A stretch of 64,000 bases of DNA from Epiperipatus broadwayi. Its lineage: Eukaryota > Onychophora > Udeonychophora > Euonychophora > Peripatidae. The stretch lies in contig JAQFVV010000020.1 in the NCBI GenBank assembly GCA_028023455.1, forward strand, positions 7,611,092 to 7,675,091, in the 5' to 3' direction. Position numbers and translations under genes: made by a program. Under the pieces are notes generated by a model. That model had not been told where the DNA came from. It saw only the letters and a program-made list of their open reading frames with translations, and did not search any database. This document shows positions 10,311-24,143 of this stretch, piece after piece (within the stretch, counting starts at the first letter, position 1; each line of letters opens with the position of its first letter).

Positions 10311-13300
10311 GTGACCAAAATATAACCCAAATAATGGAGAAGGTAGACTATTATGATTAAAAATAAAGGAAAAGTGTAGAATTGTGTAACATAAGAGATA
10401 CATAGAGTGGGTACCAGAGAGACCTGTACTTAAATTTTTCAATACCATATATCTCAAAACTATTGACTGCTGATCCATTGTTAAATGGTCAAATAATAAA
10501 AATTAATAGGTATAATCTATCACATGACAAAATAACTATTGAACAGATAACAGAATTACTGTGTCAACACACCCAATGAGGATTAGAAAAAAGGTATTTT
10601 GACTTTTTCCACTTTCAGAATAAAGTTACAGATAATTAGAGATAGTGACAATATAAAGAATAGGAATGTTAAAAGAAATAGAAGACATAATCCATGAGAG
10701 GAAGCTTAGAAAAAAAGAAAGATTATTCCATAGGATTAACAAAGGAGACAATCTGAACATGTGTTCACCACCATCTCATTTCAGCTCTTAAGTGAATGAA
10801 AAAATTCATGTACTGTGAAGATCAATGTCATTATTTATGACTGGAGAATTACATAAATATCTCCATAGCGTTGTACATGAGCAAAGATATAATACCATTA
10901 TGTTAGAAAATGAAAACAGTGTGAAGAAATACATGGCATCTAGCATATGAGATTTTATCCAAAAGAAAATCACTATTAATAATATGTATAAAATTAAGTT
11001 GAAATATTTTTCATTTGCATTAATCATTTTATTTTTATTTACATGGGGGAAATGGGAAGAATCATCCTAAGTTCTTTTTTGTTTTTTCTCAGAAGCCATT
11101 ATTAAGCTTATTAAAGTTACACTCATCAAATGATAATATGATAAGCACCAAATATTTCAAATAAGAATATAAATAGTTAATATTTGTTGAGGGTAGTTAG
11201 AAAACTATTAAAAAATAAAAACCTAAAATAAATATTAATATTCTTTCCCTCTCTCTCTTTTCAGTAATTTTATTGATCTGTTAAAAAAATAATGAGTGAT
11301 AAATAAGTAAAATTTTAAGTAATGTTTATCAGTTTAAAAAAGGATTTGACATATTTGTTAAAAAAATGGTGTTTTAATTAATCATGTATGATTGTTTACT
11401 CTTTATTTCTCTCTCTAAAACAAAATGTAATGTTTATCATTTTTAATAATTAAGAAAAAAAAAAGAACTACAGAGAAAGTTTTCATTAATTAGTAGTTTT
11501 TGGAATTTTTAATTACTTAAAAGAAAAAGGGAAGAACCCCTTTTTGTAAAAATAGAATCAAATAAGTAGGGTTTAGTGCTGTCATTTTTGAGATATTGTG
11601 ATTGCATGGATAACAGGATTTGTTTAAAAAAATTAAGATATGGGGCAGATTAAATCATTAAATCTCAGTGTTGAGTGAGTAGCAGTCATTCTTGATTCAG
11701 TTGTTGATAAAAACATGAGATGAAGCCCTTGAGAAAATGCAAAAAGGTAATATTGTGGTCTGAAATAAGATTAATGTCACTGCTCACTTAAATGACATTT
11801 TTTGAAATGGAATTGAAAAAACTGTGCTAAGTTTTAGCTAAAAGCTGGCCATCACCAAAATCAATATGTATCCTGATTACTAAAATCTTATACAAAAAAA
11901 ATATCTCTGAGAAAAGTCTGCAACAAATATTGCATGTTTATCCAAAAACATGACTGCTTCAGCCTGTTTTAACCTAATTTCAAACTATATTATAAAATGG
12001 ATAAATTTAACTTATGGAAATCCAACTGGGAATCTCTATGCATAGAAAAATTATTATCATATAATGGATACTTCAACTATTCTAATCTACCCTGGAAATT
12101 ATTATAATTTAAAACTGAACTAAACATTTGAAGAAACAAGGTGCAAATTGATCTGAAAAGGCACTATTATAACTAAATAAAAGCTAAAAGAATGAAATCC
12201 ATGATAATAAGGTATTGTAGTGTGCAATCTACATTTGCAAATACTTTTATGATATAAGTAATAACTTAATAACTGATAATAATGAATAATTTTGATGTAA
12301 GTTTTTTTTGTTGAAATGTTTTTTTATATTTTACTTTCCTCCCAAAAATTTAAAGAACATCAGAACTTTTCATTTTTATAAAGAAAGAGAAGGTTTTAGC
12401 TAATCTTACATTTTTAATCTCTTATTGTGAAATGTTGTTTTCAGATTTAATTATTAAAAAATGGGGAATAAATCAGAAAGTAAAAGTTAATTAATTTAGT
12501 AGTAAGAGTCAATTGGTTACTCTTATTTTTATATGAAATTATTTTTAATAGAACATGTGTTAGATTTGAAATTGTTGTATCTTTTCTGAATTTATTAATT
12601 TATTGGCTATTTTCATTAAATAAATGTTTAAAAAATAACAATTAATGTCTTTATACTTCTAGCTATCTGGTCTACAAATTGACTACGTGTCTTAATTTCA
12701 TTACAGCATAATGCTTTAAAGAATTTGTAACTTATTTCAATAAAACTATTTCAATTAAGATAGATTAAGTTTATACATTTATATTTTCTTTTATTCACAA
12801 TCAAATTTCTAGGATTCTTGAGATCTTGAGCTAACTCTAGACTAAAGCAATAATGGTATAATTTATATATGTATATGTAAGGTTTGTTTGTGTTTAGACA
12901 TCTGGATTGTTCCCTTGGTGGTGCTAAAATCAAGATCACTTTTGAAGTTCATTCAGAATATTTCATTTATACAAATTATAAATTAATTTATAGATGGTCT
13001 GTTCATTCATGGGATCATATGGCCAGAGCATTGATGATGATCAGCATGCATTAGGATTCCAGCACTGTTTGTTTATTAAAATAGATACTTTAGCATTCAA
13101 GTATGTACCTGCACATGTTTGTTTTTGTAATGTCCTCTAAGTTGGGGAATGGCTAGATAATTAGCCTACCTTTTGATATTGAATCTTTTTTAGATCCAGT
13201 TACAAAATATGACTGTTCATTGGTCATGTTTATGCTAGTGATGTAACATTATTAGCAAAACTACTTATTTTACTTTATGTTGATTCTTTCATGTTCCTTT

Positions 13301-13543
13301 TATATCAATTGAATATGATATTTGGGAATGATGATAATTTCCATCTACCCATATTACCTTTTTATGTATCATCACAATATTAATAACACAATTAATTGAA
13401 CTTTTCACTTTTTATGGCTATGAATATGAGGCAACATACCTGGAAAGCACTCAGCTGTTAATTATTTTATGGATTCATATGAATATTTATTATAGCTTCT
13501 CTTTCCAGCATATCAACATGCTTGTAATTTTGTTTATCAGAAT
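10311..13543. other. AT-rich non-coding DNA
   Basis: No supported gene, RNA or clear repeat. Homopolymer A/T runs and short pyrimidine tracts (for example around 11,247-11,262) are present. Short frames here read as random translation. Confidence 0.55.
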
Positions 13544-15590
13544 ATATATGTGATGTGATGTACTGTATCTTCTTCTTAAATGGAGTCAAGAATCTCTCAA
13601 CAATTATGCCCAGAGAAACCTGTTATCCACTTTATTTTCCATTCCCCAGTCTAAGTTTTCCCATATTCTGCTCCATTCCATTTCCACAACATAATCTTTG
13701 TCAACTCTATGGCCTTTATATCTAAATCCCCCTTATTTTTTTTACAAACCCAGCATAAAAACCAATAATCCACTTTTTGTATAATCACTTTTTTCATATT
13801 CATTCTTCCATAACTTCATTATATGTGCCCTTTCTGTTTTCAAGCACTTATATTCAATTAACAGATGTCTAATATTTTATATTCCCTCATTACATAATTT
13901 ACAGACTAAATCACCCATATTTTTCCACTTACATGTATATTCTTTTGTTGCTAAAGATCCTGTTTGAGCCTTAAACAATAAACTACTTTCCTTACTATTA
14001 TCGTATATTAACTCACGCCTAATATTCTGTTTATTTCTATATATATTTAAACTCTTTTTACTCTCAATACTAGTTCTCCATCTCTCTAACTCCCTATTCT
14101 CTATTAATAAATCTATTCTTTTAACTCATTCCTTACCACTATAACACTCAATAATCCTCCTAACACAAGCATCCCATCTTTTGTACAAATATACTGATAT
14201 AAATTTTTTATCCAAATCTTTTGCATACTGCATTACCTTTCTCACCCATCTTGTTACCTGCCCTTTACTCATAACCCAATTAAATATTATTTTGGCTATT
14301 TTTTATTGTCCATAAACTGCAATCTGCCAAGCATTTTCATTTTACTTTTTGCATCTCTCATATGAAAACTTGATCATCCTATTTCTCCTTGAATTGCCTT
14401 CCTTGCTGTCCATACATCTTTATACAATGTGTGTCTTCCTACTTCCCTTTGAACTTTTTCTAAGTAATTTAATACCCCTTTACTAACACATAATGCATCA
14501 TTACCATATGTTAACCCTGCTACTGCAACCCCCTTCCATATAATTCTAGCTACATCATATTTATTATATAAAAACACTGTTAATTTCTTATCTATCCCTT
14601 TCTTTCTTTGCTTCATTTATCAATTTTTTTTTCCATTTATCCAAATAATTTTTCGGATTGCTTAAAATAATTCCCAAATAACTATATCTATTCACCACAC
14701 CTAACTTAATGTCTCCCAATAAAAATTCTACATCTTCTCTTTCCCCAGTATTAACCTTCATTATATTTAATTTTTCTTCACTAAATTTAATCCCCATTTC
14801 TTGCACATGTCCTCAACATAACTTCCATATCTTCTCTTCTTTCTGCACACAAAAATATATCATCTGCAAAAAAAGACCTGACAAAATATATACTCTCTTA
14901 CTACCTATTATCTTATCTTTCCCCAGTATTAACCATCATTATAATTGATTTTTCTTCACTAAATTTAATCCCCATCTCATGCACATTTCCTCAGCATAAC
15001 TTCCATATGTTCTCTTCTTTCTGCACACAAAAATATATCATCTGCAAATAGAAGACCTGACAAAATATATACTCCCTTACTACCTATTAACGGTATCTCT
15101 ATCCGTCTTCCTAATCTTTCTATTGCTCTTTCCATTTCACTCAAATGCAGCACAAACAAAATAGGTGACATAGGGCATCATTGCCTTAGTCCCACCCCAT
15201 TTTTAACTTTAACTGATTCTATATCTCCTAATTGATACGTATGGTAATTATTTTTATATAATTTCTTAATAATATCCACTAAAACTGCATCCATTCCCAA
15301 ATTTGCTAAACTTATCCATAATTTATTTTTATTTACTCTATCATATACCTTCTCTATATCTATAAAACTCATATATAACTGTTTACCTAAATTCCTACTC
15401 ATATCCATAAGTTGTGTATGCCTATCTAATCTAAAACTTCTTTGCATTTCCCCCACTACATTATTCCCTATCATCCATTTTACAACTCTTCTAGCCACCA
15501 TATATGAGAAAACTTTATATAAAACTGATGTTACCACTATCGGTCTATACTTATTTAACTTTCTATTATTCTATTTTAGTGCCATCTATT
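13544..15590 (-). pseudogene. LINE (non-LTR retrotransposon) 3' part, minus strand, with decayed RT and C-terminal region
   Basis: Reading from 15,580 downward gives an RT: YRPIVVTSVLYKVFSYM, then a palm A block (SFIDIEKVYDRV, with Tyr where AFD is usual), GVGLRQ then CPMSPILFVLHL, then LLFADDIFLCAERRE, which is the catalytic FADD box. After this come the thumb and a long C-terminal domain (YLGIILS; VARIIWKGVAVAGLTYGNDALCV). The 3' end at about 13,544-13,560 carries a TGATGTGATG-type tail, the complement of the CATCACATCAC tail of the copy at 53.3 kb. The element lacks its endonuclease and N-terminus (5' truncation near 15,590). Stops and an internal duplication break the frame. The C-terminal motifs resemble a LINE group I know best from ticks, but I cannot name the clade with certainty. 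Confidence 0.85.
14743..15098 (-). repeat. Tandem duplication of about 178 bp inside the LINE
   Basis: Two adjacent units start with the same CCCCAGTATTAACC at 14,743 and 14,921, an offset of 178 bp. They cover the FADD-box region and the segment after it. Since 178 is not a multiple of three, the duplication breaks the RT frame. The two units have diverged at several sites. Confidence 0.85.
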
Positions 15591-16950
15591 GTGAGCTTGA
15601 ATAAATTTCTTACTATAGAGGCAAATCCAGAAACTAGTATGGAAATACAGATTAAAATGATTTACCATCTAATAAGCAATAGCTTATTCAAGTATTCAAA
15701 ATATTCTGATAAAGTACAGAGCTGCTCTTGTTTTAATATATTGATATTTCAATCTTAAATTAATTTTAAAAATATAACAGTTGCATTTGTAAATCAAGTG
15801 CATGTTTCATAAGTTGGTTTATTTTATAGATAAAGATACATTTGTAATATATAAGCACACATATATCAAAAAAGGTTTACTCTTAGAATAAAAATGTGTC
15901 AATTTAAATTTAATTTTAACAAGATAAAGAAACTAATTTATTTTAACCATATTTATTTCAACTAAATCTGTTTAAAAGTTATATTAAAGGAATAAATAAA
16001 TATTAAACCATAAAATTTTGCTCAATTGTTTTGTATTATTATTAATTAAAATAAGAAAAGTAATTTCTTTTCAGCATTGTTTCAGGTTTCAATTGAACAT
16101 ATTTTAGGGATTAAGATTGCTAAGTGTCACCTATAAACATGTTGGCTTGTTTAATTAAAGAATATTATGAACAGGGGTAATTAAAATACTTACTGGCTTG
16201 TTAAAGATTTTGCATAACTGGTAATAATATAAAAAAGCCAGGTCAGAAAATAATTTTGTCTTTTGGTCATTGCTTTTGGCTTGCTCATCATAAATTACCA
16301 GGAACCTCACCAGATAGTTGAACTAACCAGTATGTGTTGGCTAATAAGCTATGAGAGAACATCACTCCCATGTGATCCCCATAATTATTAAAATATCAAA
16401 GCACTGCTTACTGAGTTTGATCCAGCACTGTGCTAACTATCTTCACTTACGCAGTCAAACACACAGACTTTTCAACAGTAAAAAATATATCTACTCTACA
16501 TTGAAGATTCAATACCAAAACACAATCTTGATGATGACTATGATTTTAAAACTGTAAATGGAAAGACATATGAATAAACCATCAAACAGCTCTTTTCAAA
16601 AATATCCATATGAAAACATAGTTCCACTTTTATAGAAAAATAATATCTGCCCAACTGAATCTTGAATATAAAGGTAACCTATTCATTTTATGAACTAGTT
16701 GAAAAACTTTTAAACTTTCATTTGCAACAAGTCAGTTATATTTATAGATCTCAATCAAGCTATAATTTAATTTAGATAATTTTATGTATTTAGATTTTAT
16801 ATTAACTTACTTTTAGTACTTATATGAGTTTATTGGCTTTTTACCTCTGAGTTTAAGATCAAGAAACACCATGGTCTTTCTTCTCAGTGCTTGATAAGGC
16901 AGAATGAATGTTTGTGTAAATGATAAATAGTTTTCCAATACATATATACA
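15591..16950. other. AT-rich non-coding DNA
   Basis: No gene supported. The only longer frame (16,351-16,557) has no recognisable features. The composition becomes GC-richer only from 16,975, where the RTE element starts. Confidence 0.55.
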
Positions 16951-16953
16951 ATT

Positions 16954-19940
16954 ATGACAGACAAACATAAAGCATGGTCCTTATTCCCAGGAGGCTGTAA
17001 AGTCACCAACCAAGGCAGCAGTTGGTGGCCGAAGGCGGAGGGTGCTAAGAATCCCCTGATTGTGGACTCAGGCTGCCATTTGATGACAACTTTTTATTTA
17101 GGTACTTACAACTGCAGATCACTTTCAAGTGAAGGAAGATTGCAAGAATTAGAAGAACTGTCTTATATTAAATGGGATATTATTGGACTTTGTGAAGTTA
17201 GAAGAAAAGGTGAAGAGACAATTGATTTAAAAAGTGGACATATATTTTATTATTAAGGCACAAATATTGGAAATACAAGTGGAGTAGGATTCATTATAAA
17301 TAAAAAGTGGAAGAACAATATTGTGGAGATTGATGGCATATCAGACAGAGTGGCAAGATTAGTTATACAACTTAATAGCAGATACCAAATGCAGATAATT
17401 CAGGTTTACGCCCCAACAAGTTCTCATAGTGATGAAGTAGTAGAAGATTTTTATGTGGATGTACAAAAGGCTTTTGATCAGAGTAAACAACATTTTAAAA
17501 TTGTTATGGGAGACTTTAATTCTAGAATTGATAAACAAATGAGAGATGAAAGTGCTGTAGGTAATTTTGGTTATGGTAATAGAAATGAGAGAGGACATAG
17601 ACTTGTGGAGTTTGCAGAAAAAGAAAAACTTTATATTATGAATTCTTTTTTTGAGAAAAATGTTAAAAGAAAATGGACATGAAAGCATCCAAATGAAGGT
17701 ACAGCAGAATTGGATTATATTTTGACTAACAGGAAATACATATTTCAAGATTGTAATGTTCTTAATAGATTTAACACAGGAAATGATCATCGATTAGTAA
17801 GGTGGTGCAAGATACGTGTTAATGTAAAACTAGAAAGACAAAAATTGTTAAGAAAAACAATATTTACAGTTGATATTCCTAATCTTCAGAATCATTCTAA
17901 AGAATTTAAATTAGAACTTACAAATCGGTTTCAAGTATTAGTAGATTTTGAAAATGATTCAGATTTGAATGAAATTAATATGAAAATAACTGATACACTT
18001 TTAAAAACTGCAACAAAGATAGCTGGTAGAAAAAAGCAGCAATTGACCAATAAAATTTCTACTGAGACTAGATAATTTATGAAGAAAAGAAGAAATATGA
18101 AGATATACAAAAATGATCCATTAAAAAGAATTGAATATCTCGAATTTTGTAAAATGGTACGGAAAAGAGTTGAAAATGATATAAGAAAGTATAACTGTGA
18201 ACTAGCAAGAAAAGCTGTAGAAGAAAATAAAAGTCTTAAGAATGTAAAACAACATTTTGGTATTGGTATGAAATTTATATCTGCAATAAGAAAAAAAGAT
18301 GGAATTATTACTAGAAAGAGAGATGACATCATGAAATTGGTAGAAAATTTTTATCAAGAATTATATAGTAATAAAGAACAAGTACCTCCTATATCTATTA
18401 CATCTTCCGAATTGCCCAGAATTTTAAATGAAGAAGTGAGAAATGCAATTAAATGTATGAAGAAAGGAAAGGCTCCAGGTAATGATGGAATTATAATTGA
18501 TATATAAAAAGAAGCAGGTGAAGAAACAGAATTTTTTTTAGCAAAGTTATATACCAAATGTCTAAATGATAAAGATGTACCAGATGATTGGAAGAATGCA
18601 GTAATAATATTAATATTTAAAAAAGGTGATAAAGAAGATATTAGAAATTACAGGCCTATCAGCCTTTTATCAGTTTTATATAAAAATTTTACCAAGATAA
18701 TTACTACTCGTCTACAGGGAACATTGGATTTCCACCAACCAAGAGAACAAGCTGGATTTAAAAGTGGTTTTAGTACAGTAGATCATATTCAGGTACTGAG
18801 AGAAGTTATAGAAAGGACAAATGAATATGAGATGTCATTATGTTTTGGATTTGTAGATTATAAAAAGGCATTTGATTCTATAAACATTTCTTCAGTGATT
18901 AAAGCATTGGATCATCAAGGTATAGATCCAGGATATTGTCATATTTTAAAGAATATTTATAAAAATACAACAGCAACAATTAGATTACATAATGATACTG
19001 GGAAAGTCAACATTGAAAAAGGTGTAAGACAAGGTGACTCCATATCTCCAAAACTTTTTACAGCAGTGCTGCAAGAAGTATTTTGTGGTTTAAAATGGGA
19101 AACTAAAGGAGTGAAAGTAAATGGAGATTATTTAAGTCATTTAGATTTTGCAGATGATGTAGTTTTTTTTGTGCAAATAATGCTTCAGAGCTGCAGGAAA
19201 TGTTGCAGGAGTTATCAGATGAAAGTAGGAAAGTAGGACTAAAGATAAATGTTAAAAAGACTAAAGTAATGTTTAATCGATTTGCTCAAAATATGAAAAT
19301 AAAGATTGATTATGATGAATTAGAAGAAGTTAACAGTTACAAATACCTTGGTCAGATTATTAATACATATGGAAACATAATGGAGGAAATTAATCATAGA
19401 ATTAAACTTGATTGAAGTGCTTTTGGTAGAAATAACTTGATACTAAAAGGAAATATGCCTATGTGTTTGAAAAGGAAGGTTTTTAACAAATGTGTTTTAC
19501 CATTTCTTACTTATGGATCTGAGACTTGGACACTCAATAGAAGAGTAATACAGAGACTTCAGACCACTCAAAGAAGTATGGAGAGATGTATGTTGGGAAT
19601 AACAAGAAGAGATCGAAAACGCAATGTATGGGTAAGAGAACAAACAGGTGTTACTGACCTCATTGAAAAAATTAAAAGATTGAAGTGGAGTTGGGCTGGA
19701 CATATTGCTAGAAGAGATGATAATAGATGGACAATTGAAATTTTAAACTGGATTCCAAGAGATTGTAAAAGACCCAGAAAGAGACCACATGTGAGATGGA
19801 TGGATGAAATAAGAAAGTGTGCAGGGGTGATGTGGAGAAGAGAAGCTAAAGATCGGAGAAGATGGATTAAACTTGGAGAGACCTTCATCCTGCAGTGGAT
19901 TGATAATGGTTGATAATGATGATGATGATGATGATATTTA
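16954..19940 (+). pseudogene. RTE/BovB-like LINE, nearly full length, inactivated
   Basis: One long plus frame encodes an APE endonuclease followed by a reverse transcriptase. The endonuclease has YNCRSL (about 17,107), WDIIGLCEVRR (about 17,175), IIQVYAPT (17,395), VMGDFNSRID (17,503), LDYILTNRK (17,710) and NDHRLV (17,782). The RT has GNDGI (18,478), a YRPISLLSVLYK-type block (about 18,648), FVDYKKAFDSI (18,850), GVRQGDSISPKLF (19,021) and the catalytic LDFADDVVFF (19,141). A basic C-terminal domain rich in Trp and Arg ends at about 19,913. The frame is broken by stops near 17,256, 17,682, 18,075, 18,507 and 19,415, and by a one-base frameshift just after FADD (about 19,170-19,180). The GC-richer segment 16,975-17,090 looks like the 5' UTR/start. 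The end is a GAT repeat (19,909-19,935), as is usual for RTE elements. Fragments of the same family lie at 40.4 and 56.5 kb. Confidence 0.93.
19909..19936 (+). repeat. GAT microsatellite tail of the RTE element
   Basis: Near-perfect GAT units follow the stop codon of the RTE C-terminal domain. RTE-type LINEs end in short tandem repeats rather than poly-A, and the two fragments in this window end with similar GAT-rich sequence. Confidence 0.85.
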
Positions 19941-20317
19941 AACACTTAATTTAATTCAGTGTATTTGATATCATTATAAATATTTTTATTTTTTGCAGAC
20001 ACACTGCAATAGTCAATACTTTTAAATATTTGAGAAATAAAAAAATCAGTTTTCTTAAAACATACTCTTTTTAGCCTTCTAAAAGAATTTTAATATCACT
20101 TTAAAATAATCAACATTTACTTTCAAATCAATCTTTTTCCTAAAGAAAAGGTTTTAAAAAGGAATGTAAGAAAGATTTAGTTATTTTAAATAATTAAAAT
20201 TTAGTTTAAAAAAAAAAAAAAGTATTTCTCTGAAGATATTCAAAAATTATTAACGTAAGACAATATATGTGTGTCTAACATGATGTGTACATATATAAAT
20301 AATTCAGTAAGTTGATT
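19941..20317. other. AT-rich spacer
   Basis: Nothing recognisable apart from an A-run near 20,208-20,220. The last nine bases (20,309-20,317) are the left target duplication of the next SINE. Confidence 0.5.
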
Positions 20318-20423
20318 AAATCTTTTTTATTTTTCCATGTGTCAAAGCATCGGCTGAGAAGTGAACCCAGGATAATTGGTTGTAAGGCAGCTGTTCTAAC
20401 CACTTGGTTCACCACTGCTTGAC
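20318..20423 (-). mobile_element. tRNA-derived SINE with 9-bp target duplication
   Basis: On the minus strand: TGTCAAGCAGTGGTG, a tRNA-like body with an A-box-like and a B-box-like region (GGGTTCACTTC), then GATGCTTTGACACATGG and an A-run. The whole insertion is only about 105 bp. The flanks share AAGTTGATT (20,309-20,317 and 20,424-20,432), a plausible target-site duplication. This is the same family as the other short SINEs in the window. Confidence 0.8.
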
Positions 20424-20432
20424 AAGTTGATT

Positions 20433-21600
20433 GATTTTATTATGCTTAAATTCAGAGGCAGTTTGCCTATTTACTTTGTCTCACATATGTGGTAGGAATT
20501 AAGGACACATGTATTGGTATTTTATATAGAAATCCTATAGACATTTATCCACCACACTTGAATTCTCTGTACATTTACTTGCCTTGCCTGAAAAATATAT
20601 TATTTCTGCTTGAGGTTATTCACAGATCATTGTAATTTACTTCAGGTAGAGACATTTCTCCCCATAAATTATATTTTGCTTTGTACTCCAGCTGGTTATG
20701 AGGTTATTTATTTATTGTAATTTTTTAAACAAGTGGGGTGCAATCAAATGCATAATGTATAAGGCTAAATTTTGTAATGGTCCACATATGTTGAAAGTTT
20801 TAATGAATTTAAGCTGTCTTCTTAGTATTTATTTGTTTTTATGCAAAAATAAATCTCATCTGAAGACACATATCTAACAGAATTAGATAAATAATAGAGT
20901 AACATTCTTTAGAAATGATACAGTATTATAATATAAAATTTTGTTAATAGTAATATTTAAAGCTGCCAAATGTCAAATACACTATGAGCCAACATGCCAT
21001 TCAAATACATTTGTACTTGAACTGTCTTATATGGAACTGCTATTAGCTTTGTTTTGTTTATTGGTAACTCACTTTTAGCATTTGTTTACTGTTGTACACT
21101 CTGACAATTTATATCTCTAATACAATCTCTGTTCTCCACAATCTAGAGATAATTTTAAATGTCTATGAGTAATAATATAGCTGTACATGCATTTATACTA
21201 AAGATCCTCACCAGTATATTGTAGGCTGTATATCTAGTGGCACTCTCTAAGTTGTATATGAATGTGCCTACTGTCCATTGCAATACATATATTACTATTA
21301 AATGTCTATAAATTAGCACATATATATATATATATATGTGTGTGTGTAACACGAGTATGATTAATACTAAAAAACCACAATCAAGAATTTACTTTCAAGT
21401 GTCAATATCTCCAGTATACTTTGTATATTCAATATCATTCTTTAGTTCCGTAAATTACTAAGTTTTTACCATTATTTAATTATGAATTATCAAATTACTT
21501 CGGAAGACTTATGGGAGTAAACATAATTTATGTAAATAAGCAATTGTTAACAAAATATAACACTTATAAATCTGTGTAATATATACACACAAAGGGATGA
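20433..21600. other. AT-rich non-coding DNA with a TA/TG microsatellite
   Basis: No gene supported. A compound microsatellite (TA then TG repeats) lies at about 21,319-21,347. The region just before the next hammerhead repeat is ordinary AT-rich DNA. Confidence 0.5.
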
Positions 21601-21609
21601 CAGTAAATA

Positions 21610-21850
21610 CATTACAAATGGTAATCTGGACCAACTGATGATTGCTGGTTTAGCATGAAATACGTTTATTGGTGATTATTTATCTTTTCTACATATATGT
21701 GTTCAAGTGTATCAGTGTTATGAGATAGAGTGGAGAGTGGTGGGTCATGTGAAAGTCTGTGCTCATATACTCTATATATTACATATATTGATACAGGCAT
21801 ATAATAAGCCTGTATTTCAGTTATTAAATTATTATTGTAATGTTAATCAC
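21610..21850 (+). repeat. Solo partial copy of the hammerhead (retrozyme-like) repeat
   Basis: It matches the 62-63.6 kb monomer in order: the hammerhead, then the GATAGAGTGG segment, the TGTGAAAGTCTGTGCTCATA segment and the AATAAGCCTGTATTTCAG end. Its left boundary is abrupt (about 21,610), so only roughly half of a monomer is present. Confidence 0.8.
21621..21679 (+). ncRNA. Type I hammerhead ribozyme motif, probably weakened
   Basis: CTGATGA and GAAA are intact, with a TGCT/AGCA stem II. Stem I has ACCAA/TTGGT plus the outer TAATC/GATTA pairing. Stem III reads TACGTTTA instead of TACGTATA, which breaks the short palindromic stem and the cleavage triplet seen in the 62-63 kb copies, so cleavage may be poor. 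Confidence 0.75.
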
Positions 21851-23230
21851 AGATCACGTAGTTGAGCGTTAAATTATAGGTCATTTTATATAGCGTGTAT
21901 ATATATATATATTGTGAAATAAATATTTCATGAACATTCCTATGACTTGCAAGATTAAAGTGGAGAAAAAGTAGGGGATAGCATATCTGGAATTGGTTAG
22001 AGAGAAAGCAATCAAGAAAATAAATTATTTAATTATAATTATAATTTGCATTAAATTTAGTATTACTTTGAAGGTCAGATATTATATATCTACCCAAACA
22101 GACACATTAAGTTATTTACAGGTGCATGCTTGAATGTGTGTGTATATAAAAGTCTAAGTTTTAAATATAATAATGTTCATTAAATGTTTTTTAAATATGC
22201 AAATTATAAATTTATCTCTAAAATCATTTTTCTAAATAATTTTTTTCATATTAGATAAAGTCATTTTTATAATTTTAGGTTGTAATTCCAAAAAAAGAAA
22301 ATTAAAAAAAAATATTCATTTTCATTATTAAGTTTTTAATCAAATATGTTTTTCAAACAAAGATTAATTAACTGATTAGGTTTAATAATAATTGGAATTT
22401 GAAAGATAAAAACATCTAAAATTGTTTTGATTTTTCCATACAAGGTAAAAATAAAAAAAATGAAAGGTATATAAAATTGTATTGTTTGTATATTAAAAAA
22501 TTTTTGTTAATTAGTCAACAATGAATACTATATATTATTAATTTTTAGTGTTATGTAAAGGAAAATGTCTATGATCCTGTTATACTTAAAAGCAATTTAG
22601 TTAATATAAGTAGGGGGAATTGTTTCGAATTAATGTTGGAGAATGAATAAGTAATTTGTGTTCTATTGTTAGGATTGCATGTGGTTAAAACAATTGAATA
22701 TTAGAAGATGATTTAAGAGGCGAAATGAAGAGTTGTTTCTATAATTATGACATAGAATAATATTGATTATAAATGTAATCATTTAATGTTACTTAATATA
22801 TTTCCTGTTAGCTACACTCATTTGTATGAGTTTATTGAAAAATTTACCATAGTTTTAGTTATATTTTTGCCAGGGACAATTAACATAGCACTGTAACATG
22901 AGCTATAGTGAGATATTTGAGATGATGAATTTGCGGGTATGGTAGTATTGAAGGAGGATTTATTTACTGAATGCAGTTAATAAAGCCTCGTTGTACAACC
23001 CATGAAATGTTTTTTCAAAAGATATTATTTTATATATTTCATGATTTGAGTATTAAATGAAGAACATTGAGAATTTTTATGTGGGCTTTGTCTTATCTTA
23101 AAATAATGGACTTCTCCTGATTCAAGATTATCTTGATAGAATGCAGCATTGATTGCTTCAGACTAATAAATACATAAAGACAGAAACATACCAATAGATG
23201 AATGGTGCCCCAGGAATCTAATTGCTTACA
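21851..23230. other. AT-rich non-coding DNA
   Basis: No gene or clear repeat. There is a TA microsatellite around 21,896-21,912. Confidence 0.5.
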
Positions 23231-23640
23231 TTAAGAAAAGAGACTTGAATGCAAATATGCAGTCCATTGGGGGGAGGGAGTAATGAGAGAGTACAGCACA
23301 TAACTGTCAGAGCTGAATGGCTATTATTCTCAATATTGTTAAAGCAGTGAGACATGTTCACATTGAATTGGAATGTGCTAGGTAGTAAACCTGACATGAG
23401 GCAAGTCAGGTGTTACTATACTTACATATTAAAAAAGTTGCCACAGCACAGCTGGAATTGTTAGGCATACATAGTTGGGCTGCTAAAGCCCCTTTCTTCA
23501 GTAGCTGCTTGGAACTATTTACTATACCTAACCAAGATATCAGACAAATGGTGTAGCAGATGTTTTGTGTTAAATATATTTTGAATATGTGTTGTATATA
23601 TGCTTAATAAATATTTAATCATATTTGAATGAGTCCATAT
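23231..23640. repeat. Probable 5' LTR of a decayed LTR retroelement
   Basis: This segment matches 25,500-25,830 in the same order: AATATGCAGTCCATT, GAGCTGAATGGC, a segment around ATTGAA..GGAATGTGCTAG, and finally GATATCAGACAAATGG with GTAGCAGATGTTTT. Identity is only moderate with many indels, so the LTRs are old. Between them lie gag and protease relics, which is why I read the pair as LTRs. The exact outer end is not clear. Confidence 0.5.
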
Positions 23641-24143
23641 ATAAAGACAATAGATTTGATTTAGCCAGACAGTTTTGCTCTCATGAGCTCAACATATTCC
23701 CAACCCTCCACCCAGCTAGAAAAAGCTTTTAAAATGGATAAAATTTGCTCATTAGAAAAGTTTGTAGTGGACTATCCAAAAATTTGACCAACCTATCTGA
23801 ATCAAGTGCTTTTCTACATGTAATCTAATAAATTAAAAAGGCTTTTAAATTTATTATATTCATAATGATTTGTGATGTGGAAACATATAAAATCTTACAT
23901 GCATAAGCAGTTCTGGGACTCCAAATTGAGCTTCATTTAGACAAATAAACAAAGCACTATCTCTACTATCAGTATGGGAAGGAAAAGAAATCAAGAAATT
24001 TTGCCACTAAGTTCAGGAAGTTTGCATTTTTCTGTGAGTTTGTTGATTTTTTAAAATAACGCACTAACGAAGTTGTTAAATGAAATGCTAAGACATCATT
24101 ACATTTGTGAAATACATGATCGCTGGATCAGGTTAGAATTGTT
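23641..24143. other. Internal region of the LTR element, no intact frame
   Basis: This lies between the 5' LTR-like segment and the gag relic. It could hold a primer-binding site and 5' gag, but I cannot point to either. Confidence 0.35.

Noticed and set aside
17359-18557. Minus-strand frames of 143, 133 and 67 codons
   Set aside because: Shadows of the RTE element coded on the plus strand.
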